From Rufibacter roseus (lineage in GTDB: Bacteria; Bacteroidota; Bacteroidia; Cytophagales; Hymenobacteraceae): a DNA stretch of 64,000 bases. A program made the translations under genes and the position numbers. Positions within the stretch are counted from its first letter, which is position 1; each line of letters begins with the position of its first letter. Below the pieces are notes generated by a model. The model had not been told where the DNA came from. It did not search any database and was given only the letters and a program-made list of their open reading frames with translations. Of this stretch, positions 40,085-49,165 are shown in pieces. The stretch lies in assembly GCF_001647285.1 (NCBI RefSeq), contig NZ_LRML01000013.1, forward strand, positions 1 through 64,000. The letters run 5' to 3'.

Positions 40085-43000
40085 CTAACGTCCACTACCA
40101 ATAGCAGGAGCCGCCTGAGCTTTTTCAGCTTTGGCTTTCTCCATGGCATCATACACCACTTGCATCACGTTGGTGCGGGTGTTCATGCGGCTGAGGGTGG
40201 GGTTCTCGCGGGTGGGGTTCACACGGTTAGACAAGAAGAGGTAGACAATGTCATTTACCGGGTCAACCCAAGAGTAAATGCCTGTGAAACCAGTGTGCCC
40301 GAAGCTTTCTGCCGGAGCGCTTGGCGCAGCATTGCCGTTCTGGCTGCCCGGCTTAGACGGACGGTCAAAGCCCAGGGCGCGGTAATTTTCAGGGCAGAAC
40401 TGACACTTGCTGAACGTTTCCACCACGCCATCGGCAATGATGCGGCGGCCAGCGTACTCACCATCTTGCAGGTACATTTGCATGACTTTGGCCAAATCAT
40501 TGGCGTTGCCGAACAAGCCTGCGTGTCCGCTCACACCACCCAGCATAGAAGCACCTTCGTCATGCACGGTGCCATGCAGCAGTTCTTTACGGAACAAAGA
40601 GTCATACTCCGTAGGGACAATGCGCGACAATGGATAGTGTTGGTAGGCGTTGAATGTGAGCGTATGGGCGCCTAGTGGTTTGTAAATGTTTTCCTTCAGG
40701 TACGTCTCAAATTCCTGGCCAGTGATATTCTCTACCACTTTAGGTGCCAGTATGAAAGACAAATCAGAATACACATAACCAGGCTTTTCGTTCAACGGTG
40801 ACTTGAAGATGGCATCATACACGCAGTTTTTCAGGTCTTTGTGCATGTACAGATTCTGCGACACTTTGTAGGGGAACTTAGCCGAGGAATCTGGTGAGAA
40901 CGTGTTGCGCTTAAACTTGCCATTTTTTTCGTTTACCATGTCTCTCCAGAACGGAATCCAGCTTTTCAGGCGGGCCTGGTGCGTGAGAATGTCTCTGAAC
41001 TTAAGGTTCTCTTTGTTCGTGCCCTTGGCCCATGGCAGGTACTCGCCCAGCGTGCGGTCTACATCAAAACGTCCTTCGCCGTTCAACTTCATGTAAGCAG
41101 CCAGTGAGGTGGTGATTTTGGTTACGGAAGCTAAATCGTAGAGGTCTGTGTTCTGAACCGGGGTTTCATTCTCATAGGTGTGGTACCCGAACGATTTCTG
41201 GTAAATCACTTTACCATCTTTGGCTACCAACACCTGCGCGCCTGGGGTGGCTCTGGCTGCAATGGCGGCGTGAACCAGTGAATCAATGCCGGCTAAGTCT
41301 TTTGAGTTCAGACCAACAGATTCAGGTACAGAATAAGCCAAGCGTAAACCTCCTTCGGTTTTCAAACCATCGCCCATCCGGAAAGCGCTGGACACATTTA
41401 CCGGAAGTTTGCCTTTGGCACCCACACCGCCAAAGATAATTTGAGCAGCTACATCCTGCGTCAACTCATTCTCTTGGTAAGTGGCCAACACACCGTGGGC
41501 TTTCTCAATATCTTCAAAGCGGGTGAGGCTGTACACGTTACCAAACACACTCACCACTGTTGGCTTAGAACGGATAAGGTCTTTCAGAAACAGGTTCATT
41601 TCAGCGGTAATACCAAACGTGCCGTTACCCGATGCCTTCAGTTGCAGTCTGTGCACGCCCACCAGCACCACGTTATAATCTTTCAGCTGGTCTTTGAGCT
41701 GCTGCAAATCAGCTATAGACGCGGTAGGAGGCAGAAAGAAGGTGTCTACCTTGGCGTACCTTGACAAGCTGCGCTGAAACTCGGTTTCGCGGCTGGTGCC
41801 TAAACTCAGAGCGGCAATCTTTAGCGTGTCAAGCGCCTTGAGGGGCAGCAAATTTCCTTTGTTGCGGAGCAGCGTGATGGAAGCCTCGGTGAGCTGACGA
41901 TTAATGTAATCGGCGCGGGGGCTGTTCAGGTCTTCAATTAGGTGTTCGGTTTCGATTGGCTCCCATTTGTCAAGGCCTACCCACTGCTTAGCGGCCAATA
42001 CCCGGCGTACGCGCTCGTCAATTTCGGCTTGGGTAATTTCTTTGTTGGCGATGGCTTTTTTTACTTCCTCAATGGTTGTTTTCACATCCATGGTGTTCAA
42101 AAGCACATCGTTGCCGGCTAAAAGGGCCTTCACGTCAACAATACCGGGCTTGTAGAATTTGGCTACGCCTTGCATGTTCAAGGCATCGGTAAAGACCAAA
42201 CCTTTGAACTTCATCTCATCCTTCAGTAAATCATTCACAATGCTTTTGGAAAGGGTAGAGGCAAGGTTGGGTGTGTTGTCCAGCACCGGAATGTTCATGT
42301 GCGCCACCATCAAACTACCCAAACCATTTTTCATGAGTTGACGGAAAGGGTACAGCTCTGTAGAATCAAGTCTAAGTTTAGAGAAGTGTAGCACGGGCAG
42401 GCCGTAGTGCGAGTCAACGTTGGTGTCGCCGTGGCCGGGGAAGTGTTTGGCGTTGGCCAGAATGCGGTTGTCCTGCATGCCTTTCATGTAGGCGATGGAC
42501 TTGCTGGTAACATTGTATTTGTCTTCCCCAAAGGAGCGGAACCCGATAACTGGGTTGTTGGCGTTGTTGTTGATGTCAATCACCGGCGCGAAGTTCACGT
42601 GAATGCCCAGGCGCTTGGCCTGTCGGGCAATCTCGGCACCCATGTCATAAATGAGGCTTTCGTCTTCAATGCCACCCAAAGCCATCTGGTACGGGAACTT
42701 TGTAGTGCTATCTAAACGCATGGCCAGACCCCACTCGGCATCAATGGTAATCATGAGCGGTACCTTGCTTTCGCGCTGGTAGCGGTTGGTCATGTGCGCC
42801 TGCCGCACCGGTCCGCCCTGAAAGAAAATCAGGCCACCCACCTTGTAGTTAGTAATGAGCCGACTGATGGAGTCAATGTGCACCTGATTCTTGTTGGAGT
42901 ATACCGGAATCATAATCAACTGCGCAATCCGCTCTTCTGGCGTTAGCGAATTGAACACAGAGTCCACCCATTTAGAGGCCACTGGAGCCAAGAATGGCGG

Positions 43001-43144
43001 GTCGGTCTTCGGGTTGAAGGCAGCTACCGCGGCTTTCTTGGCCGGAGCTGCTTTTTTCTTGTTTCTTTTCTGCGCCTGCACCTGAAACGAGCCTATCAAC
43101 AGGAGCAAAATTAAGAGGAGGGAGAGGTTACGGTATTTTTTCAA
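40085..43144 (-). CDS. NagZ-type beta-N-acetylglucosaminidase fused to a class C beta-lactamase-like domain
   Basis: A 1019-residue exported two-domain enzyme (signal MKKYRNLSLLLILLLLIGSF). The GH3 N-terminal domain (about 60-400) has AKHFPGHGDTNVDSHYG (about 233-249) with the His-Asp pair of NagZ enzymes and FTDALNMQGV near the nucleophile Asp. A C-terminal GH3 subdomain (about 440-600) follows. The last 380 residues are a serine beta-lactamase/transpeptidase-like domain with SVTK (Ser about 672), YSD in place of Y-x-N, and HTG near residue 950. This architecture is seen in Bacteroidota and suggests periplasmic peptidoglycan turnover, feeding AnmK and LD-carboxypeptidase. The stop codon overlaps a CTAACGTC word repeat. 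Confidence 0.94.
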   Translation of the reverse strand: MKKYRNLSLLLILLLLIGSFQVQAQKRNKKKAAPAKKAAVAAFNPKTDPPFLAPVASKWVDSVFNSLTPEERIAQLIMIPVYSNKNQVHIDSISRLITNYKVGGLIFFQGGPVRQAHMTNRYQRESKVPLMITIDAEWGLAMRLDSTTKFPYQMALGGIEDESLIYDMGAEIARQAKRLGIHVNFAPVIDINNNANNPVIGFRSFGEDKYNVTSKSIAYMKGMQDNRILANAKHFPGHGDTNVDSHYGLPVLHFSKLRLDSTELYPFRQLMKNGLGSLMVAHMNIPVLDNTPNLASTLSKSIVNDLLKDEMKFKGLVFTDALNMQGVAKFYKPGIVDVKALLAGNDVLLNTMDVKTTIEEVKKAIANKEITQAEIDERVRRVLAAKQWVGLDKWEPIETEHLIEDLNSPRADYINRQLTEASITLLRNKGNLLPLKALDTLKIAALSLGTSRETEFQRSLSRYAKVDTFFLPPTASIADLQQLKDQLKDYNVVLVGVHRLQLKASGNGTFGITAEMNLFLKDLIRSKPTVVSVFGNVYSLTRFEDIEKAHGVLATYQENELTQDVAAQIIFGGVGAKGKLPVNVSSAFRMGDGLKTEGGLRLAYSVPESVGLNSKDLAGIDSLVHAAIAARATPGAQVLVAKDGKVIYQKSFGYHTYENETPVQNTDLYDLASVTKITTSLAAYMKLNGEGRFDVDRTLGEYLPWAKGTNKENLKFRDILTHQARLKSWIPFWRDMVNEKNGKFKRNTFSPDSSAKFPYKVSQNLYMHKDLKNCVYDAIFKSPLNEKPGYVYSDLSFILAPKVVENITGQEFETYLKENIYKPLGAHTLTFNAYQHYPLSRIVPTEYDSLFRKELLHGTVHDEGASMLGGVSGHAGLFGNANDLAKVMQMYLQDGEYAGRRIIADGVVETFSKCQFCPENYRALGFDRPSKPGSQNGNAAPSAPAESFGHTGFTGIYSWVDPVNDIVYLFLSNRVNPTRENPTLSRMNTRTNVMQVVYDAMEKAKAEKAQAAPAIGSGR

Positions 43145-43187
43145 AGCAATCAGTATATATGGAAAGGGTGGTACTACTTGTTTAGGT

Positions 43188-43223
43188 GTTTCAGGGGTGC
43201 TTTTTGAAAAACAGCCTGAAAAC
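43188..43223. repeat. Dispersed ~40-bp palindrome, copy 20
   Basis: GTTTCAGG and CCTGAAAAC arms around TGCTTTTTGAAAAACA, between the LD-carboxypeptidase 3' end and the NagZ-fusion start. Confidence 0.7.
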
Positions 43224-43247
43224 GGGTGTTATTTATGTTCACGTTTC

Positions 43248-43266
43248 GTCCCCTTCAAAGGGGGAC
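43248..43266. repeat. CCCCTTCAAAGGGGG element
   Basis: A short relative of the CCCCCTTTGAAGG elements at 8108 and 34255. Confidence 0.55.
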
Positions 43267-43299
43267 TTATCGGGAATGTTTGCTTTAATTCTTTTCAGC

Positions 43300-44352
43300 T
43301 TACACCACCGCACTGTTCAACAAACGAATAGTTCCGGCTGTGGCGTCTATTTCGGCTTCTACCCCTACTGGTGTTGTGAACTTATGAGATATGTGGCCTA
43401 TCATGGCGCCGGAGTACACCGGTACTTTCAAGGGCTGCAAATGTTGTTCCAGAACCTCCTCTAGAGTAAGCGAACCGTAACCGCCACCGGGGCCGCAATC
43501 GGTGCACTTTCCAAACACCACGCCTTTCACCTGGTCTAGCACGCCTGCCAGTTTCAGTTGGGTGAGCATGCGGTCAACGCGGTACACTTTCTCGTTGGTG
43601 TCTTCCAGAAACAAGATGCTGTCTTTCCAGGTGGGCAGGTAGTCAGAACCGATTATGGCAGTAAGTACCGTTAAATTGCCACCTACCAATGTGCCACGGG
43701 CGGTGCCGGGGGTAATGGTGGTAATGCGGTCTTTGGTGATGGTTAGGTTATCGCCAATTTCCTTTGGGTTTTCAAAAGTGGCTGCTGCGGCATCAAACAA
43801 CACCTGCTTAAAAGAATCTACTGAGAATTTATTCCAGGTGGCTGAACCTACTGGGCCATGAAACGTCACTAAACCCGTTTTGGCATAGATAGCATTTAAA
43901 AGCGCAGTAATGTCAGAGTAGCCAATGAGGGGTTTTGGGTTTTTCTGGATGGTTTTATAATCTAAAAGCGGCAGCAATCGGGCGCAGCCCCAACCGCCGT
44001 GTATGGCCAAAATGCCCTGCACACTTTTATCGGCGAACATAGCGTTCACGTCTGCTGCGCGGGCTTGGTCGGTACCGGCCAGAGACCCCATACGGTCAAA
44101 TACATGCTTGCCCAGCTTCACTTTCAGCCCCAAAGCTTCCATGCTTTCTTTGGTGATTTGCACAGTTTCTTTGCTAAACGCCGCTCCGGCCGGGCAAATC
44201 AGACCCACTGTGTCGCCAGGTTTCAGGCGCGGAGGCAGAATTGTCTTTGGGCTCTTATTGGCGGTAGCCACAGGAGAAAAGCCCAGAAGGGGAACGGCAG
44301 CGGCTGCCAAAGAAAGCGAAGCCAGTACATCGCGACGGGAGCGAGAAATCAT
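43300..44352 (-). CDS. LD-carboxypeptidase (S66 family)
   Basis: A 350-residue muramoyltetrapeptide/LD-carboxypeptidase-like protein that removes D-Ala from tetrapeptides or acts on related peptides. The N-terminus MISRSRRDVLASLSLAAAAV has a twin-arginine pair (Arg6-Arg7) before a hydrophobic stretch, consistent with Tat export. The nucleophile elbow reads HGGWGCARLLPLLDY, with Cys123 where many family members have Ser. GYSDITALLNAIYA and LVTFHGPVGSATWN also match. GGNLTVLTAIIGSDYLP holds the conserved Glu region. It is transcribed with the NagZ fusion, 155 bp upstream of its start, and is divergent from PBP4. Confidence 0.9.
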   Translation of the reverse strand: MISRSRRDVLASLSLAAAAVPLLGFSPVATANKSPKTILPPRLKPGDTVGLICPAGAAFSKETVQITKESMEALGLKVKLGKHVFDRMGSLAGTDQARAADVNAMFADKSVQGILAIHGGWGCARLLPLLDYKTIQKNPKPLIGYSDITALLNAIYAKTGLVTFHGPVGSATWNKFSVDSFKQVLFDAAAATFENPKEIGDNLTITKDRITTITPGTARGTLVGGNLTVLTAIIGSDYLPTWKDSILFLEDTNEKVYRVDRMLTQLKLAGVLDQVKGVVFGKCTDCGPGGGYGSLTLEEVLEQHLQPLKVPVYSGAMIGHISHKFTTPVGVEAEIDATAGTIRLLNSAVV

Positions 44353-44562
44353 GTTTGCCTGTTTGTGGTAATGAGTGAGCGAAACAAAGCCTTAAATTAC
44401 AGACTTTGTTTTTCAGTAACGGAAATTTTGTCAGATTTTTATTACAAAGCCGCAGGTTGTTCTTAAAAAAAATTAAATTTCAGGTATCTGGAGAATTGTG
44501 TCTGAAATCTTCAGGAATAAAAGATAAATCTTTTACTTACGCTTCCCAAACACTGCCAAACT

Positions 44563-45930
44563 ATGCGAACCCTTATTCATCTGCGCCAGTGGTGCTTTTT
44601 ACCTTTGCTGAGCCTGCTGCTGCTTACCGGTTGTACTACTTCTAAAAACACGCCTGCAGCCTCAGTTGCTACGCCTCCGCCATATGGCCCTGATGTGATA
44701 AAGCAGCGCCTGCTACAGTCAGACAGCATCAATAACCGTTTCATTGGCTTTGCGCTGTATGACCCTGAGCTAGGTAAAATGGTGGTAGAGCATAATGTTG
44801 ATAAATATTTTGTGCCGGCGTCTAACACCAAACTATTCACGTTTTATGCGTGCTTGAAAATGCTGGGAGATTCTATTCCGGCGCTTAAGTACGTGGTGCG
44901 CGGCGACTCACTCATTTTCTGGGGCACCGGCGACCCTACCTTCACGCACATGGATTTGAAAAATCAGGTGGCGTATGATTTCCTGAAAAACCGCAAGGAG
45001 AAGCTGTTTTACATAGAAACGCCCATGGCTAGTACACCCTTCGCCAACAACTGGGGCTGGGACGATTACAACTATTATTACCAGCCCGAGCGGAGCCCGT
45101 TCCCGGTGCACGGCAACATTGTGAAATTTATGCGCAGAGGCGGAGCAGAACAGCCCATTTCCGTCACACCATCAATGTTCAAGAAAAATGTGGCGGTAGA
45201 TTCCTCCAGCTCTCCTTTCAGAGATGGCTTTCGCCGGGCCTGGCGCACGAATGACTTCACCTACTTCCCGAAGCACGCTTCCGCTACTTTCTCAACAGAG
45301 GTGCCTTTTATCTCTTCGCCGGACCTGACCGTGCGTTTACTAGCTGATACTCTGAAAAAGAAGGTGACGCTTCTCAAACGGCCATTGCCCCAGAACGGCA
45401 CTACCTTTTATGGCTTACCAAGTGACAGCGTGTACAAGCGCATGCTGCAAGTGAGTGATAACTTGTTTGCCGAGCAACTGATGGTTCTTTGTTCCGGCAC
45501 CTTGTCTGACACTCTTTCGGTAGAAAAAGCTATTCGGCACGTAGTCAAAAATTATCTTTCTGATTTGCCCGATGCCCCTGTTTGGGTAGATGGCTCCGGT
45601 TTGTCTAGCATGAACATGTTTACGCCGCGCAGTATCATTGCCCTACTCCAGAAGCTGCAGCAAGAGCGGCCCAATGAGCAGCAGTTACTGCCCATGCTAG
45701 CCACTGGCGGCCGCCCCGGCACTTTCCGGAGCATCTACAAAGCCGAACCGCCTTTTGTGTTCGGGAAATCTGGAACGCTGGCGCACGTGCACAACCAAAG
45801 CGGCTTTATCCGGACTAAAAGCGGAAAGCTGCTGCTGTATAGCTTCATGAACAATAATTTCAAAGGCAGTTCTTCTGATGTAAGAAATGAAATGGTCCGC
45901 ATTATGACTGAGGTGCACGAGAAATATTAG
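44563..45930 (+). CDS. dacB: D-alanyl-D-alanine carboxypeptidase/endopeptidase, PBP4 type (S13)
   Basis: A 455-residue low-molecular-mass penicillin-binding protein. The lipobox LLTGC (Cys24) makes it a likely lipoprotein. The three PBP motifs are present: Ser87-x-x-Lys90 in VPASNTKLFTFY, Ser-x-Asn in LQVSDNLFAEQL, and Lys-Ser-Gly in FGKSGTLAHVHNQSG. VWVDGSGLSSMN is typical of the S13 family. It cleaves D-Ala-D-Ala or crosslinks in the periplasm. It is divergent from the LD-carboxypeptidase, so the pair may be co-regulated from their shared 210-bp upstream region. Confidence 0.92.
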   Translation: MRTLIHLRQWCFLPLLSLLLLTGCTTSKNTPAASVATPPPYGPDVIKQRLLQSDSINNRFIGFALYDPELGKMVVEHNVDKYFVPASNTKLFTFYACLKMLGDSIPALKYVVRGDSLIFWGTGDPTFTHMDLKNQVAYDFLKNRKEKLFYIETPMASTPFANNWGWDDYNYYYQPERSPFPVHGNIVKFMRRGGAEQPISVTPSMFKKNVAVDSSSSPFRDGFRRAWRTNDFTYFPKHASATFSTEVPFISSPDLTVRLLADTLKKKVTLLKRPLPQNGTTFYGLPSDSVYKRMLQVSDNLFAEQLMVLCSGTLSDTLSVEKAIRHVVKNYLSDLPDAPVWVDGSGLSSMNMFTPRSIIALLQKLQQERPNEQQLLPMLATGGRPGTFRSIYKAEPPFVFGKSGTLAHVHNQSGFIRTKSGKLLLYSFMNNNFKGSSSDVRNEMVRIMTEVHEKY

Positions 45931-45936
45931 AATTTA

Positions 45937-45970
45937 TTTTGAGCCTGTTTTTCAGAAATCAGGCCCAAAA
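45937..45970. repeat. Dispersed ~40-bp palindrome, copy 21
   Basis: TTTTGAGCCTGTTTTTC pairs with GAAATCAGGCCCAAAA, 6 bp after the PBP4 stop codon. Confidence 0.8.
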
Positions 45971-46069
45971 CAGAAATAACAGAGGCCGATGTTTTTGCAA
46001 TGCGCAGCAAGAACATAGGCCTTTTAAATTTGGCTTAAGTAGAGGGGCAGAATAACATAAAACCTATTT

Positions 46070-46090
46070 GTCATCCTGAAAGGATCTTGT
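46070..46090. repeat. GTCATCCTGAAAGGATC element
   Basis: GTCATCCTGAAAGGATCTTG; a short relative of the element at 8179-8240. Confidence 0.5.
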
Positions 46091-46232
46091 GGCCAGCTGT
46101 AGTTGAATTGACAAAGCAACCTTCTATTTAGTTTATAGGGCAAGCAGACGTTTGGCTACTATAAACTATGGCAGACCAGAAGTTTTAGATTGAACCTGCG
46201 GATTTCGTTGATTAGGCTTTCCCTAAAAAAAG

Positions 46233-46284
46233 ATGTTCCTGTTTTCGGGTTGCTTTTTCAAAAACAGCCCGAAAGCAGGAACAT
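46233..46284. repeat. Dispersed palindrome, copy 22 (52 bp, near-perfect)
   Basis: ATGTTCCTGTTTTCGGG pairs with CCCGAAAGCAGGAACAT (one mismatch) around TTGCTTTTTCAAAAACAG. It lies 20 bp past the stop codon of the GH18 gene (minus strand). Confidence 0.9.
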
Positions 46285-46304
46285 GAGAACGGTAACTTGA
46301 AAGC

Positions 46305-47798
46305 TTAGTCTACCACTACTACCCGGTGGGTGTTACTTCCTTTGGAGGTGGTAACTGTTAAGAAGTATACGCCGGCAGCCAAACCATCAGTGCTGATAGT
46401 TCCGGAGGAGCTAAGAACTGGAGTGGGGAATTGGCGGCCCAGTGCATCACGTAGCGCTAAGGCCATAGGTACGCCGCTCATTTTGTTGCTGAAGGAAAGC
46501 TGCTGCCCCCGTTTCACTGGGTTAGGATAAGCTACGCTTTGGCCTTCTTCCAATTCATCTGAGGCAGATAACGGAGCTGGCGGGAATTTTTCGCGGAGCA
46601 GGTTGTTCAACTCAGGGTTCTCCGGTGTGTTATCGTAACCAAGAGCCCAGATGCCTATGCCGGCTAGATTTTTCTCATTGACCAGGTCATATTTCAGCCC
46701 TAAGCTTTCCGCATCATCATAAAACACCTGAAACCATTGGCCGCTGCTGTTTTGGTAGGTGTAATACGGCACTCCGCCTTCGTTGCTCCATTTACGGCCG
46801 TACTGAGCAGCTTCTTCTTTGGCTACATTATACAATCTGGAAGTGGAGGCGGATATGCTGTTTTGAGTAGCAGAGGGAACTGTCCCTTTTTCAGTGGCCC
46901 AGCGGCGGCCGTAGTAAGGCACGGCTAGGAAGAGCTGGTCAGGAGATACACCTTTGTTCAAATACCAGTTCACAGAGTAAGTGACATTCAATGTAGAACC
47001 CCAGTAAGTCCATGAGCTGGCTTTCAATGGGGCGACTGGTCCGGCCTTCTCTGATCCTGCATAATGATAGTCATAGCCCATAATCAGGAAATCATCTACG
47101 CTGGTCATTTGGTTTACCATAAACACTTCCGTCCACTGAATGGCAGGTAGGGCAATAGATACTCTTGAACCCGGTATCTCGGCATGAAAACGGTCACCCA
47201 ACTCGTTCATGAACTTAGTGAGGCTGTCGCGCTGGGCTACGCCTACAGATTCAAAGTCAATGTTCACGCCATCGGCGTTGCGGGCTTTCACTAAAGTAAT
47301 AAGCTGGTTGATCAGGTTTTTCTTGCTGCTTGGGCTGTTAAGCAGTTTGGCGTTATTGGAGTTTCCGAAGTTGGTAACCGTAAGCACTACCTTTGTGCCT
47401 GCCGCATGAGCAATGTCTACCAAATCAGTAGAAAGCCAGCTATGAATTGTGCTGTATCCGCCTGTGTTTGGGTTTACTTCATATGAGAAGTAGGCAATAG
47501 TGCTAATGTTGTTGTAGTCGTAGGTACGGTAAGCGGTTCCTAACCAATATGGGTGCCAACCAAACACTTTTTTTAAGAGAGGTTGCCCCGTTCTACGGTA
47601 AGTGCTGAAAGTAGCAGATGCTTTTTTGGTAGCTTCTGTGTCACGGCCTAATGCATGGTCATATTCTGCATCAGTCTTAAAATCTAGATGCCTGTATTGG
47701 GCTGCCTGTTCCTGGTGAACAGACTGGGCCTGCACAGAAGCGGCGGCTCCGCTTAGTAGCAGGCAAAGCAAAAATGATAAACGTAAAATTCTTTTCAT
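46305..47798 (-). CDS. Secreted GH18 chitinase-like enzyme with T9SS sorting domain
   Basis: A 497-residue secreted protein with signal MKRILRLSFLLCLLLSGAAA. The GH18 domain runs from about residue 75 to 400: HPYWLGTAY, FSYEVNP, and the catalytic DGVNIDFE (176-183, Glu183 the acid), then MGYDYHYAGS and LFLAVPYYGRRW. The last 80 residues (from about 415) are a type IX secretion C-terminal sorting domain, with SVAYPNPVKRGQ, RDALGR, LAAGVYFLTV and a final HRVVVVD. It resembles spore germination/lysin-type GH18 proteins acting on peptidoglycan or chitin. The protein is probably exported across the outer membrane by T9SS. Confidence 0.93.
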   Translation of the reverse strand: MKRILRLSFLLCLLLSGAAASVQAQSVHQEQAAQYRHLDFKTDAEYDHALGRDTEATKKASATFSTYRRTGQPLLKKVFGWHPYWLGTAYRTYDYNNISTIAYFSYEVNPNTGGYSTIHSWLSTDLVDIAHAAGTKVVLTVTNFGNSNNAKLLNSPSSKKNLINQLITLVKARNADGVNIDFESVGVAQRDSLTKFMNELGDRFHAEIPGSRVSIALPAIQWTEVFMVNQMTSVDDFLIMGYDYHYAGSEKAGPVAPLKASSWTYWGSTLNVTYSVNWYLNKGVSPDQLFLAVPYYGRRWATEKGTVPSATQNSISASTSRLYNVAKEEAAQYGRKWSNEGGVPYYTYQNSSGQWFQVFYDDAESLGLKYDLVNEKNLAGIGIWALGYDNTPENPELNNLLREKFPPAPLSASDELEEGQSVAYPNPVKRGQQLSFSNKMSGVPMALALRDALGRQFPTPVLSSSGTISTDGLAAGVYFLTVTTSKGSNTHRVVVVD

Positions 47799-47879
47799 GA
47801 TAGTTAGGTTAGAGGCGGAGAGGTAATTATTGACAAATTATTAAAAAAAAATTACCAACTCCGCCATTAACCTTAAATT

Positions 47880-49070
47880 TTATTGATAAAGAGCAGCAGT
47901 GCGTAAGTCAAGTAAAGTAGCTTGCGAAGATATGCGCTTGGCTCTCAGAAAACGCTTAAGCTCAGGCTCATCAAAATTTGGAGCGGATGGATCCATGCTG
48001 CTGATACGTACCCGGCCAGCGGAATGAATGAACTCGTTGTTGCCAATCCACATACCCACGTGCACTACCCGCTCACCACGACCATCTTTGGCCGGTGAAC
48101 CGAAGAACAGCAAATCGCCGGGGCGCATGTTCTGGAAACCATCTTTGGTATCAATCAGCTCACCCACGTGCACTTGCTGAGAGGCATCGCGGGGCAAGAC
48201 CAGACCGTTCATGAAATAAACTGTTTTGGTAAAGCCGCTGCAGTCTACGCCTTTGAAAGAAGTACCGCCCCACAAGTAAGGCAAGCCCAGTAATTTCTTA
48301 GATGTTTCAACCAAATTCTGCTCAGTCGGCTGGCGGGTAGCAGCCCATTTTGCATATTTTTCCGCTTCTTTCTCTGAGACAAAAGCGGTACGGCCATCGG
48401 GAAACTCCACTTCAAAGAAGCCTTTCCCCTGATTTTTCACCACCATCACATCCCCATAAACTAAATCTGAAACTGTGGCGCTTTGTGTGGTAGGGGTAGC
48501 GTAAGCAAAACCGTATGGTTGGGTGTATAGCAATTTCTCACCAGCCTGCCATTTGGCAAAAGCCGCTTGATCCATAAGTTTAATGCCGCTGCCGTCTACC
48601 CAAGAAAGATAATGGTCAGGAGTCTGTACCAAGTACCAGCCGCTCTGTGCTTTCCAAACTTTCAAGGGAGTGCCCATGGTGGCTTGAGTGGCCAGTTCAG
48701 CGGGATGCTTAGGCTCTGAGCGTAAATTCGCCACCGACAATGTTACCACTGCCTGATGCTTGCCCTCCAGCTCTGCTTCCGGTAGCACCGCTATGCTGTC
48801 TTGGTAAGAAATGCCAGCGGTACGTAATCTCTCAAGCAATGCAGCCTTGGCTTGGGGCATATTGGTTTCACCGGTGAGCACGGCACCCTTGGCAGACACA
48901 TTGAAAAGCGCTACTCTTTTATCGGGGGCAAACTGCTGGCGAACAGCCTCTACATGAGAGGTGGCGGCAGAAGAAGGGGCAGAAACGGCAGAAGTTGCCT
49001 CTGGGGTAGGCTTGCGTCCGGCGCAGGCCATCAGAAAGCTTAACAGTAGGAGGTAGGAGTTTTTTTTCAT
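47880..49070 (-). CDS. NlpC/P60 peptidoglycan endopeptidase, lipoprotein
   Basis: A 396-residue predicted lipoprotein (LLLLSFLMACAGRKPTPEAT; lipid Cys16). Two bacterial SH3-like regions precede the catalytic domain: LSVANLRSEPKHPAELATQA (about 113-132) and VYGDVMVVKNQGKGFFEVEF (about 203-222). The NlpC/P60 domain has the catalytic cysteine in GVDCSGFTKTVYF (about 275), the His in ERVVHVGMWIGNN and the third residue in FIHSAGRVRI. It cleaves cell-wall peptide bonds (commonly gamma-D-Glu-diaminopimelate). It lies upstream of the GH18 gene in the same direction and may be co-transcribed (81-bp gap). Confidence 0.93.
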   Translation of the reverse strand: MKKNSYLLLLSFLMACAGRKPTPEATSAVSAPSSAATSHVEAVRQQFAPDKRVALFNVSAKGAVLTGETNMPQAKAALLERLRTAGISYQDSIAVLPEAELEGKHQAVVTLSVANLRSEPKHPAELATQATMGTPLKVWKAQSGWYLVQTPDHYLSWVDGSGIKLMDQAAFAKWQAGEKLLYTQPYGFAYATPTTQSATVSDLVYGDVMVVKNQGKGFFEVEFPDGRTAFVSEKEAEKYAKWAATRQPTEQNLVETSKKLLGLPYLWGGTSFKGVDCSGFTKTVYFMNGLVLPRDASQQVHVGELIDTKDGFQNMRPGDLLFFGSPAKDGRGERVVHVGMWIGNNEFIHSAGRVRISSMDPSAPNFDEPELKRFLRAKRISSQATLLDLRTAALYQ

Positions 49071-49165
49071 GGATAGTACAGGTCAGTGGGCCGAAATATA
49101 TGGCTTTTGCGCTTTATTCTGAACAGGAGAATAGCAGAACTCGTTCCGCATGCTTATTTTAGGGA

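Larger units (their letters stand above)
45931..46304. other. 374-bp intergenic region with repeats
   Basis: No gene visible. It holds two 40-bp palindromes (45937-45970 and 46233-46284), a GTCATCCTGAAAGGATCTTG element (46070-46090) and a TAGTTTATAG/CTATAAACTA inverted repeat (46129-46138 with 46159-46168). It lies between the 3' ends of convergent PBP4 and GH18 genes. Confidence 0.7.
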
